From assembly GCA_900553885.1 (NCBI GenBank), contig USFD01000030.1, positions 1 to 32,827 on the forward strand: DNA of 32,827 nt, written 5' to 3'. Source of the DNA: an uncultured Ruminococcus sp. (GTDB lineage: Bacteria; Bacillota; Clostridia; Lachnospirales; Lachnospiraceae). Shown piece after piece: positions 7,632 to 14,088 of this stretch. The notes under the pieces were generated by a model that was not told the origin of the DNA, made no database searches, and was given only the letters and a program-made list of their open reading frames with translations. Made by a program: the position numbers and the translations under genes. Within the stretch, counting starts at the first letter, position 1; each line of letters opens with the position of its first letter.

Positions 7632-8318
7632 TCATTCTATGGTATTCCACTTATAGCCCATGCCACGGACTGTAACTATGCTGTGCGGATCAGCAGGATC
7701 ATCTTCAATTTTCTTACGCAGTCTGCGAATATATACTGTCAATGTATTGGTGTCAATGTATTTTTCATCACAATCCCAGAGTCTGCTCAGTATCTGTTCC
7801 GGAGAGAGGATCATATCCGGGTTTTCCATAAACAGGCAAAGCAGTTTATACTCACTTGCCGTCAGGTCGATTTGTTTACCATTCTTATAAACCTCCCCTT
7901 TCAGTCGCTGTATTGTAATACCATTAGAGCTTAGCTCTGTCTCCATCTGATTAAAATTTTCGCTTCTGCGTAAAAGTGCATTTACTCTTGAGAGAAATAC
8001 TGCAAGTTTAAAGGGTTTTGTAATATAATCGTCTCCTCCTATGTCAAGTCCCATGATAATATCTGTTTCTTCATCCGCCGCAGTAAGAAACATAATCGGC
8101 ACTTTTGAAACTTTACGGATTTTTTGGCAGATATCATAACCGGAGCCATCCGGAAGTGATACATCCAAAATAACCAGGTCATATTTCCCGTTCATCCATA
8201 ATTGCTCTGCTTCAAGGCTCGTCCGGGCCACATCTATCTCATATCCCTGCTTCTTAATAGCAAAGGATAATCCGTTAATCAAACTCAAATCATCTTCTAC
8301 AAAAAAAATGCGTTTCAT
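7632..8318 (-). CDS. OmpR-family response regulator, cassette 1
   Basis: The protein has 228 residues. The receiver has E8/D9/D10, phospho-acceptor Asp52 (LVILDVSLP), the Thr of FLTA and the Lys of ITKPF. The winged-helix domain has LTASEYKLL, ILSPEQIL and VRGMGYKW. The start at 8318 is favoured by GGTGA 6 bases upstream over the GTG or ATG seven codons earlier. A promoter at 8424-8452 and a short leader peptide frame precede it. The likely targets are the repeats in front of the cassette 1 ATPase gene. Confidence 0.9.
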   Translation of the reverse strand: MKRIFFVEDDLSLINGLSFAIKKQGYEIDVARTSLEAEQLWMNGKYDLVILDVSLPDGSGYDICQKIRKVSKVPIMFLTAADEETDIIMGLDIGGDDYITKPFKLAVFLSRVNALLRRSENFNQMETELSSNGITIQRLKGEVYKNGKQIDLTASEYKLLCLFMENPDMILSPEQILSRLWDCDEKYIDTNTLTVYIRRLRKKIEDDPADPHSIVTVRGMGYKWNTIE

Positions 8319-8349
8319 GCTTTCACCATCCCCGTTCACTTATAAATTC

Positions 8350-8368
8350 CACGGTCAGTAACCGTCCC
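8350..8368 (-). other. Hairpin overlapping the leader peptide stop codon
   Basis: ACGGT and ACCGT arms enclose the last codons of the 15-codon leader frame, 30 bases before the regulator gene. A ribosome finishing the leader would cover the hairpin. Confidence 0.35.
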
Positions 8369-8402
8369 TGCATATCTTGTAAGTCATTTTATAATGCTTC
8401 AT
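8355..8402 (-). CDS. Possible 15-residue leader peptide MKHYKMTYKICRDGY
   Basis: The frame starts with ATG at 8402, behind AGAAGGG at a 6-7 base distance, and ends 36 bases before the regulator start. It lies within the transcript expected from the promoter at 8424-8452. The peptide is rich in Lys and Tyr and ends inside a small hairpin. This is the arrangement used for translational attenuation, but no partner structure sequestering the regulator's ribosome site is obvious. It could also be a chance frame. Confidence 0.35.
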   Translation of the reverse strand: MKHYKMTYKICRDGY

Positions 8403-8423
8403 GCTTTGCCCTTCTAGTCTTAT

Positions 8424-8452
8424 ATTATAATTCCTTCCGGAGAATTGAACAA
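8424..8452 (-). promoter_or_regulatory. Promoter of the cassette 1 regulator-kinase genes
   Basis: On the minus strand TTGTTC (8447-8452) and a consensus TATAAT (8424-8429) are separated by exactly 17 bases. The predicted transcript has about a 100-base leader before the regulator start. Confidence 0.7.
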
Positions 8453-8493
8453 GAATGCATCCAATATCAGAAACTTCCAATATATGAAATAAT

Positions 8494-8515
8494 CCCAGGG
8501 GCTTACTCCCCTGGG
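8494..8515 (-). terminator. Hairpin overlapping the stop codon of winged-helix gene 2
   Basis: Arms CCCAGGGG/CCCCTGGG match the hairpin at 3519-3540 and are followed on the minus strand by ATTATTTC. The T-tract is weak, so it is a poor or partial terminator. The cassette 1 promoter lies only about 45 bases downstream. Confidence 0.45.
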
Positions 8516-8695
8516 ACATCCACAAATTTGTATCCGACTCCCCACACGGTCTGGATATATTCTTTTGTTGTAACCTTTCGCAGCTTCTGGCGGATATTCC
8601 TGATGATACAGAACACCGCACTGCTTACATCCACCGGCTCCTCCTTCCAGACTGCCTGGTAGATCTGCTCTTTCGTGTAGACTCTACCCGGCTGA
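8494..8695. repeat. Long direct repeat, copy B
   Basis: This is the partner of 3519-3720, with the same orientation and the same position relative to its winged-helix gene. Similarity falls off toward the N-terminal coding half. Confidence 0.7.
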
Positions 8696-8913
8696 CTGGC
8701 AAGGTACGCCAGGGTGTGAAATTCGTAATTCTCTGTCAGAGAAATTCCTTGCCCCTGATAAGATGCCTGGTGGCGGAATGAGTCAATACAGAGTCCGGAA
8801 TACTCAAGAACTGGATCTGCCTCCGGCAATGCCTGACCTCCATCCAGTCTTGCCAGGATCTGTTCCTTCACCAGACCGGAACTTTCTGTCGTGCGAAGTA
8901 CCAGTTCAATCAT
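8503..8913 (-). CDS. Receiver-less OmpR-type winged-helix protein, copy 2
   Basis: The protein has 136 residues with the same plan as copy 1: a short N-terminal region (IELVLRTTESSGLVKEQIL) and an OmpR-type effector domain ending TVWGVGYKFVDVPGE. The C-terminal ~58 residues differ from copy 1 at only three positions by eye. There is no receiver and no phospho-Asp. It is the last gene of cassette 2, about 180 bases after the permease gene. Its ATG overlaps the stop codon of a 20-codon upstream frame (ATGA), so translation may be coupled. Its own ribosome site is weak. Confidence 0.75.
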   Translation of the reverse strand: MIELVLRTTESSGLVKEQILARLDGGQALPEADPVLEYSGLCIDSFRHQASYQGQGISLTENYEFHTLAYLASQPGRVYTKEQIYQAVWKEEPVDVSSAVFCIIRNIRQKLRKVTTKEYIQTVWGVGYKFVDVPGE

Positions 8914-8972
8914 ACCTGTTTCGTACCACTTCCCCCCGCCGCCAGAAATATTACGGTTTTTTCTTTATCCAT
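8910..8972 (-). CDS. Possible 20-residue upstream frame coupled to winged-helix gene 2
   Basis: ATG at 8972, behind a G-rich GGGGGATG 3-9 bases upstream, opens the frame MDKEKTVIFLAAGGSGTKQV. Its TGA overlaps the ATG of winged-helix gene 2. Because that gene lacks a good ribosome site of its own, reinitiation from this frame is plausible. No family is recognised, and it could be chance. Confidence 0.35.
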   Translation of the reverse strand: MDKEKTVIFLAAGGSGTKQV

Positions 8973-9052
8973 GCTTCATCCCCCACGTTCCACCATATTT
9001 ATTTCCCATATGCAGTTCTCCGCATTTTTGCCGGAATCTGTAGGATTATTGT

Positions 9053-9080
9053 ACGACGGCTTTTTTTCTTTTGCCGTCGT
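9053..9080 (-). terminator. Hairpin after the cassette 2 permease gene
   Basis: Perfect 8-base arms ACGACGGC/GCCGTCGT enclose a 12-base A/T-rich loop, 13 bases beyond the permease stop. There is no T-tract after it on the minus strand. It may limit read-through into winged-helix gene 2 or stabilise the transporter mRNA. Confidence 0.4.
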
Positions 9081-9092
9081 CCGGCAGATTGC

Positions 9093-9842
9093 TTATTTTA
9101 TATCTCGTTTTTTCATAATGATAATTCCAATACAAGTCAACAGCACTCCGTGTATTACAAAAATAGCTGCGACAACAGAAAACCATTCGGCCACCGTCAT
9201 TACTTGCACTCTTTGGAACATTGCTACCGGCCAATACATCGAAATCACATAACTGTTCCAGATTGCATCTTCAATACGATGAACAATGTAAAATCCAAAA
9301 ATCAGTAAAAACATATTTACTACACTGGAAATTACGCTGCTCCTAAACAAGAAACAGGTAAACACCAGAAAGCTCGCATAAGAGGCATGGAGTATGATTT
9401 GGCTAAAGAAGAAAAATAACAACTGTAATGTATTTATTTGAAGTAATCCATCAAGATTATGCCAAAGTATTTGACTGATTATAGTTCCGCTTATACCCGC
9501 AATTACAACATATAGAGTGGCAGCAAATGCACAAGTTATCATTTTGGACAAATAGTATTGAATTCTCGAAATTCCTTTTGAAATATAGTAATGAACAGCG
9601 CCACTCATAAAATCATCCGAAGCAAATACCACACAGAAAATCAAAACGGGAAGCCCAGTGCTGTAATTCTGGAATAGGATACTATAATACTGGAATAGAG
9701 GCATTCCGTTAGCAACTGTTTCGGCTTTCATGCTCTCAAACACAGCATAAAACAGTACCGAGCAAATAGTTAAGGCAGCCCCCGCCCAAAATATCATATT
9801 GTGAAATAATTTGTAAATCTGGGACCGCAGCAGATTAGTCAT
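9093..9842 (-). CDS. ABC-2 type permease (LanE/BcrB-like), cassette 2
   Basis: The protein has 249 residues with about six hydrophobic helices (near 15-35, 55-75, 100-120, 140-160, 170-190, 220-240), the usual size and topology of lantibiotic-immunity permeases. It should form the membrane part of an exporter that removes antimicrobial peptides from the cell surface. The start at 9842 has AGGAGGT at ideal distance; the GTG three codons earlier would overlap that site. Only one permease gene is present, whereas LanFEG systems have two. It could act as a homodimer or be related to BcrAB. Confidence 0.82.
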   Translation of the reverse strand: MTNLLRSQIYKLFHNMIFWAGAALTICSVLFYAVFESMKAETVANGMPLFQYYSILFQNYSTGLPVLIFCVVFASDDFMSGAVHYYISKGISRIQYYLSKMITCAFAATLYVVIAGISGTIISQILWHNLDGLLQINTLQLLFFFFSQIILHASYASFLVFTCFLFRSSVISSVVNMFLLIFGFYIVHRIEDAIWNSYVISMYWPVAMFQRVQVMTVAEWFSVVAAIFVIHGVLLTCIGIIIMKKRDIK

Positions 9843-9847
9843 TTTTC

Positions 9848-10753
9848 TCACCTCCTCACTATAATCGAATTAAAGTAATCCTCCAAACTATCCTCATAGA
9901 TTGTTGACTCGAAAAGAACAAGGCCATTCTGTATTAAAGTCTTATTGACAACTTCTGATTGTCCAACATACTCCTTTAAGGAAATTGTATATGGTGTCAA
10001 AATTTTATATTTCGTAATGCCCAACTGTGCTTGTAGAACATTGATTGCCTTATCAGCACAGTCAGTTCGGATGATCAAGTGTCGCTCGCATTGAGCCATT
10101 AAATCATCTGTGGACAATTCTGAAACAAGAGAACCTTTGTGAATAATCCCATATCTGGTAGCTATTTTGGATAATTCGCCTAAAATGTGACTTGAAATCA
10201 AAAGCGTTATATTTTGCTCTCGGTTTAACTGCACGAACAAATTACGCAGCTCTTGTATTCCAACAGGGTCTAACCCGTTAATTGGCTCGTCCAAAATCAA
10301 GAACTGAGGATTGCCCAAAAGGGCAACTGCAATCGCCAAGCGTTGTTTCATGCCCAACGAAAAATCTCCGACACGCTTTCTTCCGGTGTCCGCCAACCCC
10401 ATGAGAGACAATACTTTGTCTGTACTTTTGGTATTTTTTACACCGAAAGCATGACGGAAGATTTCAAGATTTTCTCTTGCGGTCATATTTTTATACAGAG
10501 CGGGATTTTCAATCGTGCAACCAATATGGTGCCTTCCGGCCTGCAAATTTTCCTGCCCAAATAACCTGATTGTGCCAGATGTGGGTGATGCAAGTCCTGC
10601 AACCATACGCATAAAAGTTGTTTTTCCCGCCCCATTTTCACCAATGAAGCCGTATATATCGCCTTGCTGAATATTCATGCTAACACGATTGACCGCAGCG
10701 GTATGAGCAAATTCTTTACACAATTCTTTTGTTTGCAAAATATATTGCGGCAT
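9848..10753 (-). CDS. ABC transporter ATPase of lantibiotic-immunity type (LanF/BcrA-like), cassette 2
   Basis: The protein has 301 residues. Walker A is GENGAGKTT (38-46), the signature is FSLGMKQRL (131-139), Walker B is LILDEP, a D-loop GLDP and the His of ISSH follow. The usual Q-loop Gln is replaced by Glu in CTIENPALYKNM. This E-loop is characteristic of ATPases that protect producers or targets from lantibiotics. A C-terminal extension of about 80 residues is typical of the BcrA group. The gene sits about 130 bases after the kinase gene, beyond a terminator and next to a palindrome, so it probably has a regulated promoter. The start at 10753 (ATG) has GGAAG at 7 bases. Confidence 0.9.
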   Translation of the reverse strand: MPQYILQTKELCKEFAHTAAVNRVSMNIQQGDIYGFIGENGAGKTTFMRMVAGLASPTSGTIRLFGQENLQAGRHHIGCTIENPALYKNMTARENLEIFRHAFGVKNTKSTDKVLSLMGLADTGRKRVGDFSLGMKQRLAIAVALLGNPQFLILDEPINGLDPVGIQELRNLFVQLNREQNITLLISSHILGELSKIATRYGIIHKGSLVSELSTDDLMAQCERHLIIRTDCADKAINVLQAQLGITKYKILTPYTISLKEYVGQSEVVNKTLIQNGLVLFESTIYEDSLEDYFNSIIVRR

Positions 10754-10782
10754 CAAGACACTTCCTTTCCTGTTTATTTAGT

Positions 10783-10797
10783 GGATACAGTGTATCC
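10783..10797. promoter_or_regulatory. 15-base palindrome before the cassette 2 ATPase gene
   Basis: GGATACAGTGTATCC has perfect 7-base arms around one base. It lies about 30 bases upstream of the ATPase start and downstream of the kinase terminator. It is a candidate operator, or it overlaps a -10 element. No convincing -35 is visible. Confidence 0.45.
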
Positions 10798-10847
10798 TAC
10801 TGGCTTGGAATTGAAGTGCGTTTGATGTGAAATCCGTGTAAAATAAT

Positions 10848-10880
10848 AAAGCCCTGCTCCCAAAAGGAAAGCAAGGCTTT
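10848..10880 (-). terminator. Rho-independent terminator after the cassette 2 kinase gene
   Basis: On the minus strand AAAGCCTTGCT and AGCAGGGCTTT pair over 11 bases with one G-U, followed by ATTATTTT. It starts 8 bases after the kinase stop and separates the sensor genes from the transporter genes. Confidence 0.75.
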
Positions 10881-10887
10881 GATTGGC

Positions 10888-11961
10888 TTATTTGTTTGCA
10901 ATCGGAAATTGAAAATAAAACTCCACTCCATCAGTATGATTGATAGCTCCAAATGGAACTTGATATATGGTCAATATTTGAGAGACAATGGCGAGGCCAA
11001 GACCATTACCACTTTGTCCCGTCCATTTCCCCCGATAAAACTTTGACCAAATTTGGGAGAGCTCCTGTTCTGGAATAGTATTTCCCTGATTGAAAACAGA
11101 AAAATAGATTGTCTGATTTTCCTGCTTTACAGCTAAATGAATGTTTCCGTTTTCGCATACATATTTTTTTGCATTGCTGATTAAATTTTCAAGTACCTGT
11201 TCTATTCTACGCCGGTCCGCATAAACAATAATTTCCCGCTCTGGTAGTTCATAAGTAAAGCTGTATCTTTCACAAGGAACATCAAGCAATAACCGTCCGC
11301 CTACTTCCTCTGTCAGTTCTACAAAATCAAAAAGAGTTTCCTTTAGAACGGTGGTTCCGGCCTCTAATGCAGATAAGTCTAATAAGGAAATGATTGTATA
11401 ATTCATTCTTTCAGTGGCGGCCAGAATGGCATCCATATACTTTCTGCGCTTCTCATTATCTATCTCATTTTTTAATCCTTCAGTATAAGCCTGTATTAAG
11501 CCAAGAGGCGTTTTCATTTCATGCGATAAAGAATCCACTAATTCCTTTCGTTGCTCTAACAGTATCCTTTCATGTTGAACATCTTTTTTTAACTGTTTGT
11601 TGGCTTTATTTAATTCGTCCAAAGCATTTTGTAAATTTGAAGCCAAAGTATTTAGGCTATTCGATAAACTGCCTAATTCATCATTAGACTGAATATCACA
11701 CACCGTCATAAAATCAAGATTTGCAAGTTTCTGTGCAGTATCAGTAATGCTCCCCAGTGGAACCACAATGATGCGATGTAAGTAAATCTCTTGCAGCCAT
11801 TCACCGCCAAGAAATAAAAGCAGCCAAATAAAAGGCAACAGGAATTTATACTCTATCGGTGCTATGAGGAACATAATAGGATACAAAACTGTAATAACAA
11901 ACCGTATAGTTCTTGAGAAAACAAAGTATTTTTTCTCAACTGACTTAAATGAATTGCTCAT
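10888..11961 (-). CDS. Sensor histidine kinase with short outer loop, cassette 2
   Basis: The protein has 357 residues. Two helices (about 17-34 and 38-53) leave almost no extracytoplasmic sensor. A HAMP-like linker (VVPLGSITDTAQKLA), a coiled coil near 110-140, HisKA with His147 in SLSHEMKTPL, N-box ENLISNAKKY and G-box GNGLGLAIV follow. It overlaps the regulator gene by 4 bases (ATGA). It probably receives its signal through the cassette 2 transporter or from a membrane-active peptide. Because the partner regulator gene is frameshifted, the kinase may be orphaned or cross-talk with another regulator. Confidence 0.87.
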   Translation of the reverse strand: MSNSFKSVEKKYFVFSRTIRFVITVLYPIMFLIAPIEYKFLLPFIWLLLFLGGEWLQEIYLHRIIVVPLGSITDTAQKLANLDFMTVCDIQSNDELGSLSNSLNTLASNLQNALDELNKANKQLKKDVQHERILLEQRKELVDSLSHEMKTPLGLIQAYTEGLKNEIDNEKRRKYMDAILAATERMNYTIISLLDLSALEAGTTVLKETLFDFVELTEEVGGRLLLDVPCERYSFTYELPEREIIVYADRRRIEQVLENLISNAKKYVCENGNIHLAVKQENQTIYFSVFNQGNTIPEQELSQIWSKFYRGKWTGQSGNGLGLAIVSQILTIYQVPFGAINHTDGVEFYFQFPIANK

Positions 11962-12628
11962 GGTTTTACCTCAAACTTATAACCAGAACGAATTAGTGTC
12001 ACAATATGACGCCCTTCGGTTCCTAACTTTTGACGGAGCGTTTTGATGTGTGAATCGACAGTTCGTGTATTTCCTTCAAAGTCAAATCCCCAAATACGGT
12101 TTAACAACTGCTCACGCGAGAACACTTGATTTTTATTCTGCAAGAACAAATGCAACAGTTCGTATTCTTTATGAGTAAGCTCAACTTCATTACCAGACAC
12201 AATGACTGTATGAGCCGATGGATATAGCATTATTTCTCCCGCAGATAAAATGTCCTGTGAATTAGCCGTAGTTGCATGACGCAACCACGCATTGACTTTG
12301 GCTAACAGTATTTTGGGACTAAAGGGTTTGGTGACATAATCATCTGCACCATATTCATAGCCTTTGAGTTTGTCATTTTCCTCGCCTTTAGCAGTAAGAA
12401 AAATAATGGGTACATCGCATATATTCCGCGCAAATTTACATACAGTAAATCCATCTAATCGTGGCATCATAATATCTAAAATAATAAGATCAACCGTATT
12501 GTTTTCCAAAATGGAAAGTGCCTCTACTCCATCATTAGCTAAAATGCAAGAGTGTCCGCCTTGTTGCATAAAATCGACAATAATATTTTGCATATCTTTT
12601 CATCTTCTGCTATTAAAAGTACAGCCAT
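11958..12628 (-). pseudogene. OmpR-family response regulator, cassette 2, with an N-terminal frameshift
   Basis: The winged-helix domain (LTHKEYELL, VFSREQLL, IRSGYKFE) and most of the receiver, including the Asp in LIILDIMMP and Lys in VTKPF, are intact from about 12593 to the stop. The receiver's first strand, MAVLLIAEDEK, is encoded from ATG 12628 with AGGAGG 8 bases upstream, but in a different frame. The frames switch in the A4 run at 12597-12600; one more A would restore a normal EDEKDMQNIIVDFM. As written, an ATG at 12593 could give a protein lacking the acidic pocket that binds Mg2+. This is a recent mutation, a sequencing error or slippage in the A-run. Confidence 0.8.
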
Positions 12629-12811
12629 CTACATAGCCTCCTTGACTTGTTTTAATCTGCCGTCCACCGGATATTTAGTATTCCTGGGGATAAACCATAG
12701 TGTTGCCATTTTAACAGCGCCGGGGATACGGTTCGCAACGCAGTAATAATTTCTTTGACGAGCGGAAACGCCCCATCTTTCATTTGCCATTTTGAGCGTT
12801 ATATAGTCTAT
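12629..12811 (-). CDS. Small helix-turn-helix protein with apparent AUA start
   Basis: The frame encodes about 60 residues of a small DNA-binding protein of the type DYITLK.A.ERWGVS.RQ..YYC..NRIPGA.K....W.IP, often found beside regulators in Lachnospiraceae mobile DNA. GGAGG (12819-12823) lies 7 bases before ATA at 12809-12811, where relatives have ATG. The only upstream in-frame ATG (12835) falls inside the -10 element of the promoter at 12834-12862, so the transcript would not contain it. The stop overlaps the regulator start region (TAG next to ATG), implying one operon. It may use a rare start or be silenced by start-codon loss. Confidence 0.55.
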   Translation of the reverse strand: MDYITLKMANERWGVSARQRNYYCVANRIPGAVKMATLWFIPRNTKYPVDGRLKQVKEAM

Positions 12812-12833
12812 ATCTGAACCTCCGACATGAACC

Positions 12834-12862
12834 ATTATATTTCTTCGTGTCAAAGAATACAA
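12834..12862 (-). promoter_or_regulatory. Promoter of cassette 2 (HTH, regulator and kinase genes)
   Basis: On the minus strand TTGTAT (12857-12862) and consensus TATAAT (12834-12839) are 17 bases apart. The transcript should start near 12827, just before the GGAGG at 12819-12823. Confidence 0.65.
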
Positions 12863-12885
12863 GAAACAGCGTATGAATTTTAAAA

Positions 12886-12905
12886 CGGCCTGCATCTGCA
12901 GGCCG
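12886..12905 (-). terminator. Rho-independent terminator at the operon boundary
   Basis: On the minus strand CGGCCTGCA and TGCAGGCCG form a perfect 9-base stem with a two-base loop, followed by TTTT. It would end minus-strand transcription coming from the remnant at 12927-13025. Confidence 0.75.
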
Positions 12906-12926
12906 CCTTTGTTGATGGTATTCTGT

Positions 12927-13025
12927 TCAGTCTTTGCGCCGGATTACGGGAACCTGTTTTACCTTTTTGCCCTCTGTCCGCCGTTCCAGAGCAAACACCA
13001 TGTCGCAGCTGCGCTCAGAAGCCCA
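12927..13025 (-). pseudogene. C-terminal remnant of an unidentified gene
   Basis: Thirty-two open codons end in MVFALERRTEGKKVKQVPVIRRKD, with a stop directly upstream and the strong terminator 12886-12905 downstream. The basic tail and the terminator make this look like the end of a formerly longer gene cut off near 13025, where the plus-strand promoter region begins. I do not recognise the family. Confidence 0.4.
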
Positions 13026-13046
13026 CTATAAATAGTTTGGTTTTAT

Positions 13047-13075
13047 TTGACACCAACTATATCTTGTGCTACTAT
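13047..13075 (+). promoter_or_regulatory. Promoter of the plus-strand mobile-element operon
   Basis: Consensus TTGACA (13047-13052) is followed after 17 bases by TACTAT (13070-13075). An alternative TATAAT three bases further has a 20-base spacer. This leaves a leader of about 175 bases before the SSB start. Confidence 0.7.
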
Positions 13076-13101
13076 AATCTTGTATTTGAGTTTTTGTGTC
13101 A

Positions 13102-13133
13102 TCCCGAAATGGGAGTCTGGGCCATTCACCCAG
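13102..13133 (+). other. Two small hairpins in the SSB leader RNA
   Basis: TCCC-gaaat-GGGA (13102-13114) and CTGGG-ccattca-CCCAG (13117-13133) are adjacent stem-loops just before the leader frame and the terminator. They match no riboswitch consensus that I can recall. Confidence 0.4.
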
Positions 13134-13138
13134 GATAC

Positions 13139-13195
13139 ATGCTGTTTAAGTTGGAAAATCGTGTCATTATAATGCCGTTTTTTACGGCACTGTAA
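13139..13195 (+). CDS. Possible 18-residue leader peptide across the attenuator
   Basis: ATG at 13139, behind AGGA, opens the frame MLFKLENRVIIMPFFTAL. It runs through the whole left arm of the terminator and stops in its right arm. A translating ribosome would prevent the stem from forming. The stop TAA overlaps an ATG in frame with the SSB. The ribosome site is close (about 5 bases) and weak, so the frame is unproven. Confidence 0.3.
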   Translation: MLFKLENRVIIMPFFTAL

Positions 13196-13208
13196 TGGCA
13201 CTTTTTTT
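13161..13208 (+). terminator. Terminator inside the leader of the SSB operon (candidate attenuator)
   Basis: Arms 13161-13178 and 13184-13201 pair over 18 positions with two G-U pairs and one mismatch around a T5 loop, followed immediately by TTTTTTTATTTT. It is a full intrinsic terminator lying between the promoter at 13047-13075 and the SSB start at 13261. Without antitermination most transcripts would end here. Confidence 0.7.
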
Positions 13209-13260
13209 ATTTTCACTATTATTTATTTTATCGCCCAAAGAGGCAGAAAGGAGAATTTCT

Positions 13261-14046
13261 ATGTCAGCAATCATCTTTTTACCAGGGAGGCCAACGACGG
13301 ATCCCCAGATCATGCAGGCAAAGAACAGCAACACAACCTACACGACTCTGGACATCTCCTGCCCCCAGCGGGGAGCGGACGGGAACAAAGAAACCGTATT
13401 CTATTCCTGCTATTTCAATTCATTTCTGGCAGACCGTCTGATGAAAGCAGGTGTAAAAAAAGGCACCGGACTGATTATCATTGGAGATCTGGAACTGCAT
13501 CCCTTCGTTCATCAGAAAGGGAAAAACCAAGGGAAACCGAACTCCGGCCCCAGCGTGGTTGTCAAAGACTGGCAGTTTGCGCCCTTGACTTATGACGATG
13601 TAAATGGGACCAATCCCGGCGTACCCGGAGGCGTTCCTCAGAACGGCTATGGACAGCCCGGAGGCGCTCCTGTTCCCAATCAGCAGGGTGGATACCCGAC
13701 ACCTGCACAGGGAGGCTATCCACAGGCATCCGGTGCTCCTGCCGGCAATTATGCACCTGCAGGCGCCGCACCGCAGAACCAGAATGGATATGCACGGGGA
13801 GGACAGGGAAGAACAAATGCTCCTCATGGCAACGTACCACAGAACGGTTACAGACAGCCCCAGAACGGCTACGCTCCGACTCCTGGAAGCGCACCCAATT
13901 ACGCGCAGGGCAATCCGAACCAGCAGCTTTCCGGCGGCTATGTTCCTGGAAACGGGGCAGCTCCGGGAACACAGGGCAGCTATCCGGAAGATGGGTTCAC
14001 TCAGGTTACAGAACAGCAGGCAGAGCAGCTTCCTTTTGTTGCTTGA
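13261..14046 (+). CDS. ssb: Single-stranded DNA-binding protein with long low-complexity tail
   Basis: The protein has 261 residues. Residues 1 to about 108 form an OB-fold of SSB type: GRPTTDPQI, a central ETVFYSCYFNSFLADRLM, then GTGLIIIGDLELHPF and VVVKDWQFAPL. About 130 residues rich in Gly, Pro, Gln, Asn, Tyr and Ala follow, with repeated QNGY and QGGYP motifs. The end is EQLPFVA, a variant of the SSB tip that docks partner proteins. It should coat ssDNA during replication or transfer of the element. The start at 13261 has AAAGGAG at the right distance; a 22-codon upstream extension beginning at 13195 is hydrophobic and lacks this site. It is the first gene of the operon and has its own terminator downstream. 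Confidence 0.82.
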   Translation: MSAIIFLPGRPTTDPQIMQAKNSNTTYTTLDISCPQRGADGNKETVFYSCYFNSFLADRLMKAGVKKGTGLIIIGDLELHPFVHQKGKNQGKPNSGPSVVVKDWQFAPLTYDDVNGTNPGVPGGVPQNGYGQPGGAPVPNQQGGYPTPAQGGYPQASGAPAGNYAPAGAAPQNQNGYARGGQGRTNAPHGNVPQNGYRQPQNGYAPTPGSAPNYAQGNPNQQLSGGYVPGNGAAPGTQGSYPEDGFTQVTEQQAEQLPFVA

Positions 14047-14088
14047 TGCTGACGCACAAAAAATTTCATAAGAAACGATCCATGTAGA

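Noticed and set aside
12815..12895. Upstream Met codons for the small HTH gene
   Set aside because: One lies inside the -10 element and the others upstream of it, so the predicted transcript would not include them.
13195..13260. N-terminal 22-residue hydrophobic extension of the SSB
   Set aside because: It is encoded by the T-tract of the terminator and has no ribosome site. SSB homologues begin at the ATG at 13261. Coupling through TAATG from the leader frame is possible but not supported.
13660..14000. Possible short-repeat or CRISPR-like array
   Set aside because: The repeats are in-frame codons for QNGY/QGGYP motifs in the SSB tail, irregular in length and without spacers.
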